Source of the DNA: Lithodes maja | Taxonomy: Eukaryota; Arthropoda; Malacostraca; Decapoda; Lithodidae | NCBI GenBank assembly: GCA_037953745.1 | Contig: JBAKBP010007657.1 | Coordinates: 33,752 to 97,751 of the forward strand | Direction: 5' to 3' | Length of the DNA: 64,000 nt | The notes under the pieces: model-generated | What the model was told of the DNA's origin: nothing | What the model saw: the letters and a program-made list of their open reading frames with translations, nothing else | Databases searched by the model: none | Made by a program: the position numbers and the translations under genes | Shown here: piece by piece, positions 20,899-31,120 of the stretch | Position numbering within the stretch: position 1 is the first letter of the stretch | Layout of the letters: every line of letters starts with the position of its first letter

Positions 20899-22540
20899 AT
20901 ACTGGTGATTTGGACCGACAGTTAGCCCATCGATCTTTTTAGGCCTAATAGGTCTGGTAGAGCATATACATAATTTCTATATATGTCATTAGGAGCTGAA
21001 ATGTATTATAAGGGAGAAACAAAATAAAACGTTAAAATACGCACCACAGCTTGCAGTGCAATCTTAATGGGTGATGGCAAAGTAACAAAACAAATTGATA
21101 AATCTACAGTTATTATACCCCTATTTTGTCGCTATTCTGTTGGTACTAATATGTTAATATTGTTAGTAGTAGACTTAGTATGGTTTGATGATGCGCGGAA
21201 ATGTATATTTGACTTGAAATAGATACATTGAAGTATTACAAACCTTCGCAAACTCATAAACAGGGAACGTGAGCAGGGTTTAGACCGTCGCGCACCCATA
21301 AACAGGGAACGTGAGGGGGAGTTTAGAATAGACCGTCGCGGAGACAAGTTACTATTCTGTTAGGTTAGGTTAAGTTAGGTTAGGTTAGGCTAATGTTAAA
21401 AATACTAAAATGCGACGGTCCTCGGTATTAAACAACACTGTATATCAAAGAAAACATTACAAACAACAACAAATTACCTGAAAAACTCGTATCTGGTTGG
21501 TGATAATTTTTTATCAAAATACCTTTTTTTCCAGTTTCCGCGTCTGCTGAACCATCCAAAAACACGATAAAAGGAGTGTTTTGAAGGGGGGAGGTGGTGG
21601 GGGGTAGTGGGGTAGCGGTAGTATAACTAGATTTACCCATAGCCCTCCTCACTAGTAGGGGGCGTGTTTTTAGATAGTTGGATAATGGATAAATACTCAT
21701 TTCAGCTCCTCTTCAGTATAATACAACACCATATCTTAAGGAAAAATAAAAACAAATCAAATAAATCAAACTTACTGCAATTGCTGTCGGTCCAAAAAGT
21801 CAGGTTTACCGTTTTTTGCACTGTTACCCAACCAGCGGGGGTGTGGGGGCAGCAGCCCCCACCCATAATACTAGGATAGGTTAGGTAAGGTTGTTAGGTT
21901 AGGCTTGGCTTATGTCTTTTTTACGCTTTTAACCCATCATAGCCCTCCCCACTAGTGGTGGGGGGCGTGTTTTTAGATTGTTGGATAATGGGTAAATACT
22001 CATTTCAGCTCCTCTTCAGTATAAAACAACACTATATCTGAAGGAAAAATTCAAAAAAACTAAATATAACTTACTGAAATCGCTGTCGGTCCAAAAAGTC
22101 AGGTTTACCATAATAAGTCCCGAAAGTAAACAAAGCATTGCGCACAATGAATCCTTCGACTTGACTCTCCTTCTTCTTGTTTTGAAAGATGCGGCGAGTG
22201 CGCTTCACCCAATAAATGGCGTGAGTGTTACTAACAAAAACGAAATTCCGGCAACCTGTGTTTGCCCCCTTACAAATCTACATATATGAGGATGACAATA
22301 AATTAAGGGGGGGGGGGGGGGTTGAGTTGGGGCAACGACCCCCCTCAACCCACCGTGTATCCAATTTACCCCACAATTTCCCTTACCTACTGTAAAAGCT
22401 CGATTCACCCAATAAATGGCGCAATTTGACGCTGTATCTTCAGATTGATAGATAATGGGTAAGTTTATGCAAATCCTCCACTCAAACTATGCAAAGCAAC
22501 TATGAAACACTATATTCCTTGAAGAAAAAAACATTGTAAA
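20899..22540. repeat. Unclassified repetitive region with a direct duplication
   Basis: No gene is visible. A block at about 21636-21812 is repeated at about 21938-22113; both run from CATAGCCCTC through GTGTTTTTAGAT and CATTTCAGCTCCTCTTCAG to CGGTCCAAAAAGTCAGG. A shorter pair (CATAAACAGGGAACGTGAG) lies at 21256 and 21294. Imperfect TTAGG runs are present at about 21359-21391 and 21880-21905. A run of G lies at 22307-22321. Confidence 0.65.
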
Positions 22541-22544
22541 TAAG

Positions 22545-22920
22545 GCCGATGTAGTCTTGTTGAACGTTGCCATCAATCTTTATGACTCATAAATTATTCC
22601 TATATATGACATTGCCATCGGAAATTAGTATTTACCCATAGGCCAACGATGTTAAGATATGCCCCCCCCCCATGTAAACCCATATTTTGCCATGAACCTA
22701 ACTTAATTAATAACCTAACCTAACCTGGGGGTGCCGCACCCAGACCCATGCCGGCCTAAGCATTGATCTAGACTTCTAGAGAATGACAGAATACTAAAAA
22801 TACAGGGGAAGACTTAAAAAAAAAATGATCACTGATTCAAGATGCCGCATTTCTTGCTTCCTCCCTTGTATAACCCACAGTCTAATGATTATTATTTAAT
22901 TTCCGATGCGAATGATATGT
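22545..22920. mobile_element. Unclassified TIR element, left part (interrupted by element C)
   Basis: This aligns block by block with 35405-35770 (CATCGGAAAT, AGTATTTACCCAT, a run of AACCTAACC, CACTGATTCAAGATG). Its continuation is on the other side of element C, at 32971-33060. The pair is a second copy of the TIR element described at 35365-35850. Confidence 0.65.
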
Positions 22921-23338
22921 ATAGTGTGACGCATGTCCACGTGTGAGCATGCTGTACAGAACGTCTAGTCATGCCCCACTCTCGCTAGGATCGTCAGGGC
23001 AGGAACTTTGGCTGTAGTCTATGTAGAGTTTCCTAACTTAGTTCGTGTGAGGTATTATGAATATGTATTTTGTTTTCATCTGAGTCAACGAGTTATATTT
23101 TATATCATTAGTTATAAGTATTGTGTGTAAAACTTATTTGTAATGATGGGAAGAGAAACAGCCACAGTTAGGTGTCAGTGGGTACGCCAGGCAGGAGGTA
23201 GGCCTAACTCACTAGCACTCCTTCCTCCCTCAGTGCTAGGGGGAGCCTTTGTGTATCCCAGAGGAGAGAGAGAAATTACGTAATGGTTGCCAGTGGGCGG
23301 TCCTTAGTAGTTCACGTTGGGCTCACTAGAGGGCCGGG

Positions 23339-23346
23339 TATAAAAG
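23339..23346 (+). promoter_or_regulatory. TATA box of the element C 5' LTR
   Basis: TATAAAAG lies in a GC-richer setting (GGGCCGGG upstream). A TCA-type initiator context follows about 25-30 bases downstream. The same box is at 31549-31556 in the 3' LTR and, on minus, at 53494-53501 and 47095-47102 in element D. This defines U3 upstream and the transcribed part downstream. Confidence 0.7.
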
Positions 23347-23882
23347 GGAAGTCTAGCCATTTTTTCATCAGAACTCATTAGGCAGAGCGACTTCTCATTT
23401 CCCTTGCTAACTATTTATATTCTTCTGACTGATGGGAACTTTCTCTACTACCTTACATTCTTATTTCCTCTTTTCCCTGCCCTGTTTAACTTCCATGGTC
23501 CCGTTGGTGCAGAGCTAGTCAGCCAACGTATTATTGCTTGAGTTCTCACGAGATACTTGCCTATTAGATAGCCTATTTTGGAAGGGTTGACTTAGAATAG
23601 GATTGATTTATGTTTGTTGCACTTGTATATGCATTTCCCTGTGTGTTATTATTATTATTCCTGTTTTCTGCTAGTCTAGGTAATGCTAGACTGGGGTAAG
23701 GCTTTTCTGTGTTACGAGTTGTTGTGTGATGCAGTGGTTAAGCGATAAACCTGCATACTCGTTTCGGTTCAGTGAAGCCTAGGTTGTCTTCGCGGCTGAC
23801 TGTGTTGAGTTAATAATTTACAGTGCGTAAGGGCAAGAGCCTAACCACCCTGTATTTTATTAACAGTTTGTTTTTACTTTGT

Positions 23883-23939
23883 CAAGGAGCCGGGAGAAAA
23901 CCAGATACAAGGGATCTGGATTTCTCGAAAGTGCACTTG
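23883..23939 (+). other. Conserved LTR stem-loop RNA, element C 5' LTR
   Basis: Inner stem CCAGAT/ATCTGG, bulged A, C-G closing a tetraloop (AAGG); middle stem GAGAAA/TTTCTC; outer pairing CAAG/CTTG is weaker than in other families. It lies about 540 bases downstream of the TATA box. Confidence 0.75.
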
Positions 23940-24759
23940 TTAGTTTTAACGTAATACTTTAAACAGTCGTGAGGACTTCGCTAGGCTACAAGCCGTTTTT
24001 GCTCAGTCACTGCTACCTTTTGCCCACAGTACCCCAGCTAGACTTTACTCGATTAGTAGATACAGAATAGTATTGAAGCTTTCCTTATGTATGATATTGT
24101 TTATGCACTATTGATTTCATGTGTTGCAAGCTTGGCTACTTTAGTGATTAGTGGCCCACGAGCACAATCCGAGTAGGCTATTGCCGTTGAATTTGCGGAG
24201 TACTTCCTTTTAATGTTTGCCATTTACTATTGCATATTCTTTTAATTATTCTTATGCCAATTTAAGCCTTTAATAGTATTTAATTGTCAGTGTTTTTGCT
24301 TATTGAATTACTGTTCAAAATCCGATACGTACTTCTTACGAGCATCCGAGAAGCATCTAACGTTTTTCAGAAGATTCCTTGCTCGATGCTTAAGGACTAT
24401 TAATTAACATAACGTAATAGTGCCGATCCGAAGTAGAGGATGGTGGACTTCTTAAGTTCATAGTCAAGGGTGGATTACTTCGGCTTCGGCCAACACTATT
24501 CTTTGGTGTTGTTGTTTCTTACTTCATTGTTTGATTGTTGACCAGACTAGATAATTCCTGTCTCTTTATTAGTCTGTTGTTGAACACTAGTACCGAGTTC
24601 TTGTATACCCCGTTATAGCAGATTGAACTCTGGAGGGTATTGGTGTTTTTTGTTCGGCTGGCAGTACTCAGGGGTTGGGATCGTGTTTCCGTTGTGGCAG
24701 CGAGCTGTATTCGAGTCCTGATTGAGAGCCCTTGTGTACCCGAGTGCCAGTTCGTAACA

Positions 24760-24973
24760 AATGGCGACCTTGCTTAGGATTTTGTGAACAGTATAAATTT
24801 TTGCAGAGTTGTACAACATTTGTTTGTTTGTACTTTAGCGTGCATATTGAAGAATATTTTTTTTTTGTAAGGCAATTAGTAAAACATTTAAGAGACTCCA
24901 GTTAATTTAGTAATTAGTGCTTGCATAGGAAGTTTAACACTTTTGTCTCGAGAATTTTTTTGTGGACTTCAGT
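24760..24973 (+). other. Primer site and leader of element C
   Basis: TGGCGACCTTGCTTAGG starts two bases after the LTR (24762). It is followed by a non-coding AT-rich leader to the gag ATG at 24974. Confidence 0.75.
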
Positions 24974-26620
24974 ATGTCGTGCATTAGCACTGACAATGAG
25001 CGAGAGATGTCATTTGAAGGTGTGCCGTTAGTAACCAGTGAGGAGGATGCTAGAGTTTTTGTGAGTAAGCGGTACCACGTGACGGAGGAGAGGCTGACTG
25101 GGGTGGATGTTTGTGGCTTGCACCTGATAGCCAAGGTTTTGGGCATTTCCAATGTAGCAGGGATGTCCAAGGGGTAGCTGATTTCCTGGGTGTTGCGTGG
25201 GCGACATGGGGTTTCGGAGGAGAGGGCGTTTGGGGGGTTCCTCCCCAGATCCCCTCTCACTCGACTCCCACAGTGCCGTCCACTCAGTTACCGGAGGTTA
25301 GCACTCTCCCACAGAGGGATGAGAATTGGCAGATTGGAGTGCCCTCGGGTGGTGCACGTGGTGGTTCCCCAGTTTTTGCCCCCCCTCCTTCAGTAGTGGC
25401 AGCTCCCTCTTCCTGCCTGTCTCCAGATATGGTATTTAGACTTGAGCTTGCTAAGATTGAGGCTAGGAAGCAGGAGATTGAGGCTAGGAAGCAGGAGCAT
25501 GAGACCAGGAGGCAGGAGGATGAGACGAGGAGGCATGAGATTGAGGTTAGGAGGCAAGAGGATGAGACCAGGAGGCATGAGGCTGAGCTTAGGTACGACT
25601 CAGAGAAATATTGTGCTAAATTAGATTTAGATAAGACTCGTGCAGAGTCGACAGGGACTCGGATGGGCCGTGAGGGCCAAGTAAGAGAACAGTCCTTAGC
25701 CCACTTAGTCAAATTGGTGCCGGTATTTAGTGAAACTGAAGTCACAGAATTTATTAATCGTTTTGAGAAGAAGTGTAGGGAGCATAATTGGCCTGAAGAG
25801 AAGTGGGCAGCTCTAGTCTCCTCAAGACTTACGGGTAAGGGTCTGAACGCTTATGATGCACTGCCTTTAGAGTCTTGCATTGACTACCCAGAATTGAAGA
25901 GAGCTGTCCTACGGGCATACGAGTTGCAACTGGAAACATATCGATTGAAGTTTCGGGGTGTTACAAAGACTAGGGAGGCGACCTTTCTTGAACATGCCCG
26001 GGACTTAAAAGATGCACTTAAAAACTGGACACGTTCTGAGAAAGCTGAGACGGCAGAACAGTTGACTGAGCTGTTTCTGCTCGAGCAATTTTATAAGTGT
26101 ACTGGTGCAGAAATGACTTTAACTAATAAAGAAAAGAACCCAAGAACTCTTCAAGAGGCAGCTGAGATGGCTGACCTCAGGTTGTCGGTAATCAGGGGAT
26201 GTGAATCTGTAAAGCGTATTGATGCAGTTCCCAAGGGGCGCGATACTCCAAACCCTCGAGCTCAGGACAATCACTATAGATATAAACCTCAGTTTAAAAG
26301 CCAAGATACCAGGACTGAACCAAAGACTACAGCCGTCCCATTACAGAAGGGTCAGAACTCCGCCCCTTATCAGAAGAGACCGATAGGGGAAGTGGAATGT
26401 TTTCATTGTAGAAAGAAGGGGCATTATGCAAAATCTTGTCCTAGTAAGCCGCCAGATGCAGCCGTGTCTTTGGTGCGCAGCATAGGTGTGGCTGAAATGT
26501 CGTCTGGATTTACCCAGGGTAGTTTGCCAGCGGCAGGGTCACAGGCTATGTATAAGACTCAGGAAGGCTCGTCCCCTGTCCGTGATGTCTTTTGCGCCCA
26601 TAAAGGGACCGGTAGGGTAA
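24974..26620 (+). pseudogene. gag, element C
   Basis: Start ATG at 24974 (MSCISTDNERE), matching element D. A TAG at 25175-25177 replaces the Glu codon found in D, and one G is missing from the G run near 25236, shifting the frame. Domains: N-terminal SEEDARVFVSKRYHVTEERL, Pro-rich stretch, heptad coiled coil, SCAN-like capsid (HNWPEEKWAALVSSRL, LRAYELQLETYRLKFRGV, LLEQFYKCTGAEM), and zinc knuckle CFHCRKKGHYAKSC. It would form particles and bind genomic RNA; that role is inferred from family knowledge. Confidence 0.88.
25453..25590 (+). repeat. 21-base tandem repeats encoding a heptad coiled coil in gag
   Basis: About six 21-base units, each encoding seven residues of the type I-E-A-R-K-Q-E or D-E-T-R-R-H-E. 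A DNA minisatellite that exactly matches the heptad keeps the helix in register. The related stretch in element D (about 51190-51400) has a different number and arrangement of units. Confidence 0.85.
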
Positions 26621-26960
26621 GTTGGGCGGGTTGCCAGCATAAGGTGGAAGTATTGCGTGATACTGGAGCTTCACAGACACTTTTGAAGAATTTCACGAGG
26701 CGACCAATTAATGCGGCACGGGTGGTTGTTGTTCAGGGTATTAATGCGACCAGGTCATACCCGTTGGTTCGTGTGGAGCTGGAAGTTGATGGTGTGATTT
26801 AGGACTTGGATGTTGGGATCGTTGAGAAATTGCCAGTGGAGGGCGTCGACCTTCTTCTCGGCAACGACTTTGCGGTGCCTACTTTAGACGTTCCACCCTT
26901 AGTCGTTGCCGAGAGGCCAGCCGTCGTGAGTAGGGAGGAACAAGAGTGGGTAGTGAGTTG
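26621..26960 (+). pseudogene. Aspartic protease, element C
   Basis: LRDTGASQTLLKN holds the catalytic Asp and VDLLLGNDFA the downstream strand. An in-frame TAG at 26800-26802 (VDGVI then stop) interrupts it; the frame then continues as DLDVGIVEKLPVEG. The conserved hairpin lies at 26854-26916. Confidence 0.88.
26854..26916 (+). other. Conserved RNA hairpin in protease-integrase coding region, element C
   Basis: Arms 26854-26869 and 26901-26916, loop 31 bases. The only non-Watson-Crick position is T/G, a U-G pair in RNA. About 15 bases after the right arm is GTGAGTAGGGAGG, which resembles a splice donor and is kept in A, B and D. Confidence 0.8.
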
Positions 26961-28620
26961 TCAACACCAACAGATGGCATGTGTGGTAACTCGTTCCCAA
27001 GCATTTAAGGTATCACAGCCTATTTCCCAGGCCACAGAGCAGCGGAGGAAGGGAATTAAGGAGAAGCGGAAGGCTGGGAAAAGTTTGAAGAGTTTAGAAC
27101 CAGTGGCTCTCCCAAAAGACCCAATAGCAGGACCTTTGACTGAGTCTGTTGTAACTCCAGTGCCTAACACAGTTGATAAAGTAGTGGAGGAGGCAGAGAC
27201 TCAGAGACAGCACCGTTACCTGCAGCGAGAAAACCGGATGTCTAAGTTGGATGTTGGGGGAGGGCATGAGTTGTTGACCAAGCAGTTAGACATGTTGGCT
27301 CCCACAGACATTCGAAAGTTGCAATTAGAGGATCCAGAGGTTTTGCAGTGTACCAATGGGGCTGTGGAGTTAGAAGAAGATAGGGATGCAAAGGCAGGGG
27401 ATTTTTTTTTCTTTAATGGAATTTTATACCACCGATATCAAGATCCTAAAAGGAACTGGGAGGGAGGATCAGGTACAGTTGACCAGCTGGTCGTGCCAGA
27501 GGGCTTGCAGGGAAAGTTTGCTTAGGTTGGCTCATGATTCTCCATTATCAGGACATTTGGGTGCCAAGAAAACGGTGGCGGCTTTGGGGAAATTGTTTTG
27601 GTGGCCGGGGATGAAGTCTCATGTGCAGTCATGGATAAACTCCTGTGATATTTGTCAACGTGTCGGGAAACCGAACCAAGTTATTCCTAAGGCTCCGTTA
27701 CACCCTATTCCTGTGATTGGGCCACCCTTTAGTAAAATTATTGTTGACATGGTTGGTCTACTCCCTCCCACTAAGGCTGGAAATAAATTTTTGTTAACCA
27801 TAATGGATGCTGCCACTAGATACCCCGATGCATACCCTATGAAAAATGGAATGGCTAAGACGGTAGTCAGTAACTTGTTGTGGTACTTCTCAAGGTACGG
27901 GTACCCGGAGGAGATTCAGTCTGATCAGGTATCTAATTTCACCTCCAACATGTTCAAGCAAACAATGCAACAGCATGGGATACGAGCAGTAGTATCGTCA
28001 GCGTATCACCCTGAGAGTCAAGGGGTGCTTGAGCGGAGGCATGCTACACTTAAAAGCATGCTCAGGTGTTATTGTGCTGACAACGGTATGGATTGGGATC
28101 TTGGATTGCCTTATGTGCTGTTTGCTGCTCGGGAGGTACCTGGTGAGAGCCTGGGATTTAGTCCAAACAAGCTGATTTTTGGACACCGTGTCAGGGGCCC
28201 CCTTAACATGCTGAAAGAAATTTGGGAGGGGAGTGTGCAGCCTTGTCCATTATTAAAGTATGTGCTTGAAAGCCGTCAGCGCATGCTTAAGAGTCTGGAG
28301 ATGGCAGGTAGAAATTTGACAGAATCACAAGCTTTGATGAAGGACAGGTATGATCGCAAAGTGAGGCTCCGGAAGTTCACTGTAGGACAAGAGGTATTAA
28401 TTTTGTTGCCTTTGGTTGGTAACCCCCTCTCTGCGAAGTACACTGGACCTTATAAAATTGTAGAAAAAATTTCAGACTTAGATTACCTTGTTGCCACTCC
28501 AGACAGGAGGAACAAGAACCAGTTATGTCACATGAACCTTATTAAAGAGTATGTGAGGCGCCACTCTGAGCCTCTCACTGTCCCTGTGTTGGCTTGTTGC
28601 GGCCATGATGGAGAAGGAGA
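26961..28620 (+). pseudogene. Integrase with N-terminal zinc domain and C-terminal barrel, element C
   Basis: After the charged linker (open frame 26806-27525) a frameshift near 27510 leads into the frame 27386-28999. Zinc domain: HDSPLSGHLGAKKT then CDICQRVGKPNQ (HHCC). Catalytic core: IVDMVGLLPPTKAGNK (Asp), IQSDQVSNFTSN (Asp, with Val where Gly is usual) and ESQGVLERRHATL (Glu). C-terminal part: GPYKIVEKISDLDYLVATP, then NQLCHMNLIKEYV. It would insert the cDNA into the host chromosome. This is the only copy in the window with zinc domain, core and C-terminus all recognisable. Confidence 0.9.
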
Positions 28621-29200
28621 GGGGGACAGTCAAGCTTCGGAGGAGGATAGATGGGATCAACATGTTTCAGCGGATCAGTGGGCGGGGAACTCGAGCCTAA
28701 GGGCTGACGAGGCTATAGCTCATTTGCCTGAGCCGCAGTTTGATGCTATCCGTCAGTTGTTCGGTTCATACCCCACTGTATTTGCTGAACACCCAGGCCT
28801 CACTACTCAGGCTATGCATGATGTTGACGTGGGGGACCATATACCCTTTAAGTCAATCCCGTACCGTGTGCCCCCCATAAAACTACCAGCTCTGAGGGAT
28901 GAGTTGGAGTATATGCTCGGTAGAGGGTTGATAGAGAAAGGCACAGTTAAGTGGACTTCCCCCGCAAGGTACGCTTTTGTATTGATTTCCGTAGGTTAAA
29001 CGGTTTGACTCCAACTAACCCATATCCTCTTCCTCGGGTTGATGATAGTGTTGACAAAATTGGTAATGCTCGTTTTTTGTCTAAAGTAGATTTAGTAAAA
29101 GGTTACAGGCAAGTACCTTTGTCCGAGCGTGCTAAAGAGTATGTGGTTTTGTTGTGGACGGGAGTACCTACCGGTGCAATGTTATGCCTTACGGACTTAA
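28621..29200 (+). pseudogene. Reverse transcriptase N-terminal part, element C
   Basis: It follows the integrase in the same frame. PFKSIPYRVPPIKLPALRDE and GLIEKGTVKWTSP are the RT fingers. A small deletion at about 28965 removes codons found in element F, and the frame then changes: FCIDFRRLNGLTPTNPYPLP and FLSKVDLVKGYRQVPL. It is cut at TTAA (29197-29200) by the MITE, and resumes at 29838. Confidence 0.88.
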
Positions 29201-29837
29201 CCCGGGAGCTGCGGGGAGACTCTTAAGAGTTCCCCCGGCGGACTGCGGGAAGACTCTTGAGAGTAAGTAAAATAAAAAATCAACTTTTGACATCGAAAAA
29301 AAAATATTTTTTTTATTTTTATTTTTTTTATTTTTTTATTTTTTTTTGGCCCCTGGGCCATGCAAAATCTCAGTCCTCTACCTCCCCTCCTTCCCCACTT
29401 TCCTCCTCTCCTTCAGTTATCACCTATTTTCCCTATTATTCCCTTATTCTGAGGTATATTTTTGTGCTAACATTAGCGAGTTGCAAGCAGGGTGTTGTCA
29501 TCACTGATGGCAAGCGAGTGCAAGAGAGAGAGAGAGAGAGAGAGTATCGATTGACTGTGTCTCAGTGGCCTTTGGGGGAAATTGGCGGGAAAGCAGTTTG
29601 CCTCACCCATACATTATACAACTCGCGGGCTATATCTCCGATTTTGACCATCCAAACGCTGTTTTCACTCGTTTTATTGTTGTTTCAGGTTAATACCTTT
29701 ATAATCAACCCATAATAGGCGCATATGGATAATTATTAATGCTATTAATGGTACAATGAATATTTTAGTGACGGAAACACCTCAAATACGTCAGCACAGG
29801 GGGACGTTTTCAATTACCCCCATGCGCACTTGTTAGG
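29201..29837. mobile_element. TTAA-flanked MITE (piggyBac-like), 637 bp
   Basis: It is inserted in the RT of element C with TTAA at 29197-29200 and 29838-29841; removing it restores the RT reading across the site. Left end CCCGGGAGCTGCGG, right end (reverse complement) CCTAACAAGTGCG: both have GCG at positions 11-13. It contains an inverted repeat near 29218-29240 (ACTCTTAAGAGT), a T-rich tract at 29298-29347 and a GA run at 29525-29545. The interior is related to 18826-19463 in reverse. Confidence 0.8.
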
Positions 29838-30235
29838 TTAAGAATGCACCAGCAACGTTTCAGAACCTGATGAATGAAACTGTAAAGGACATTCCAAATT
29901 GCACCGTATATTTGGACGATGTAATCATTTATGATGACGACTTTGAGAGCCATTGTGAGCACCTTGAGACCTTGTTCCGGAAACTTAGTGAAGCAGGTCT
30001 GGTAGTAAATTTGGCAAAGTGTGACTTCGTAAAAGCCACTGTGCAGTACCTTGGGTTTGTAGTGGGAAGGGGACAGGTGTGCCCTCCTCAGAACAAGGTA
30101 CAGGCTATCAATAAATTTCCGCACCCAACAACCAAGAAGCAGATTATGAGATTCTTGGGTATGATAGGCTACTACAGACGCTTCATAAAAGGTTACTCAA
30201 CGGTGTTGGCACCTCACAGATTTGTTATCTAAAGA
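29838..30235 (+). pseudogene. Reverse transcriptase C-terminal part, element C
   Basis: NAPATFQNLMNETVKDIPNC then TVYLDDVIIYDDDFESHCEH, with the catalytic YLDD intact, followed by VQYLGFVVGRGQV and IMRFLGMIGYYRRFIKGYS of the RT thumb and connection. A frameshift near 30215 moves to the RNase H frame. Confidence 0.9.
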
Positions 30236-30722
30236 CAAAAAGTTTTTGTGGGCACCTGAGTGTGAAAAGGCTTTCACTTTGGTGAAACATTTGCCATGTA
30301 CTCACCCGATACTCAGGGCCCCAGACTTTAACAGGCCTTTTCAGCTGGCAACAGATGCTAGTGGTGTAGGGGCTGGTGCCGTCTTGCTACAGACAGACAA
30401 TGAAGGTGTGGAACACCCAGTAAGTTTCTTTTCTAAGAAGTTCAATGCTGCACAAAAGAACTATTCTACAATAGAAAAGGAATTACTGGCGATTGTGCTG
30501 TCGCTCAGGCACTTCGAGGTGTATGTTCCAGCCTATGGCCCAGTCGTGGTTATCTACACTGATCATCACCCTTTGAGATTCCTGAATCAATTTCACAATC
30601 GCAATATGAGACTGACCAGGAGGTCTTTGATGTTGCAGGAGTATAACCTGGACATCCGTCATATTGCTGGATGTGACAATGTGATCGCGGATTGTTTATC
30701 AAGGGTGGATGATCAGTCGTAG
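30222..30722 (+). pseudogene. RNase H domain, element C
   Basis: WAPECEKAFTLVKHL, LATDASGVGAGAVL (Asp), IEKELLAIVLSLRHF (Glu), IYTDHHPLRF (Asp) and CDNVIADCLSRVDD (Asp). All four acidic positions are present. This is the C-terminus of pol in this family; the stop is at 30720-30722. It would remove the RNA strand during cDNA synthesis. Confidence 0.9.
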
Positions 30723-31120
30723 GCTATCACAGGTGTGTGGGTTTGAGTGGAGGAAAATAGGCTGCCCTTATAGTGCAGGCGGGGAAAAACATATTAGAAT
30801 ATAAAAATCATATAAAAACTCTTTCTTTTGATATAGGTAATCGTATAAGTTTGTCATAGCCTATAGAGTTCGAGTAGTCCACGAACTATCAAACGGCTGA
30901 GCTGCTGTAAGCTCGCTCTGGGAGCATGATATTGTGTCTTTTTGCTATTGTTGGGAGGAGTTATAAAATGTGATTTTGTTTTTTTTATAATAAGATGTGT
31001 TTTGGTGATAAACTCAGCTTTGTTTTAGTGCCATGCGGTCGCTGGGTGTGGGGGGCTTGATGGGGTTCTGTGTTTGTCAGATTTTAGCTCAGGGTTGAGC
31101 GAGTAAAATCTTGGGGGAGG
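30723..31120 (+). other. 3' untranslated internal region and polypurine tract, element C
   Basis: Non-coding. The polypurine tract TCTTGGGGGAGG abuts the 3' LTR at 31109-31120. Confidence 0.8.

Larger units (their letters stand above)
22925..24759 (+). repeat. 5' LTR of element C
   Basis: An 1835-bp LTR from TGTGACGCATG to TTCGTAACA. It belongs to the same family as the LTRs of element D and the solo LTR at 59076-60931. Confidence 0.95.

Noticed and set aside
29257..29715. 152-codon open frame within the MITE in element C
   Set aside because: Composed of T-rich and GA-rich low-complexity sequence; no transposase motif.
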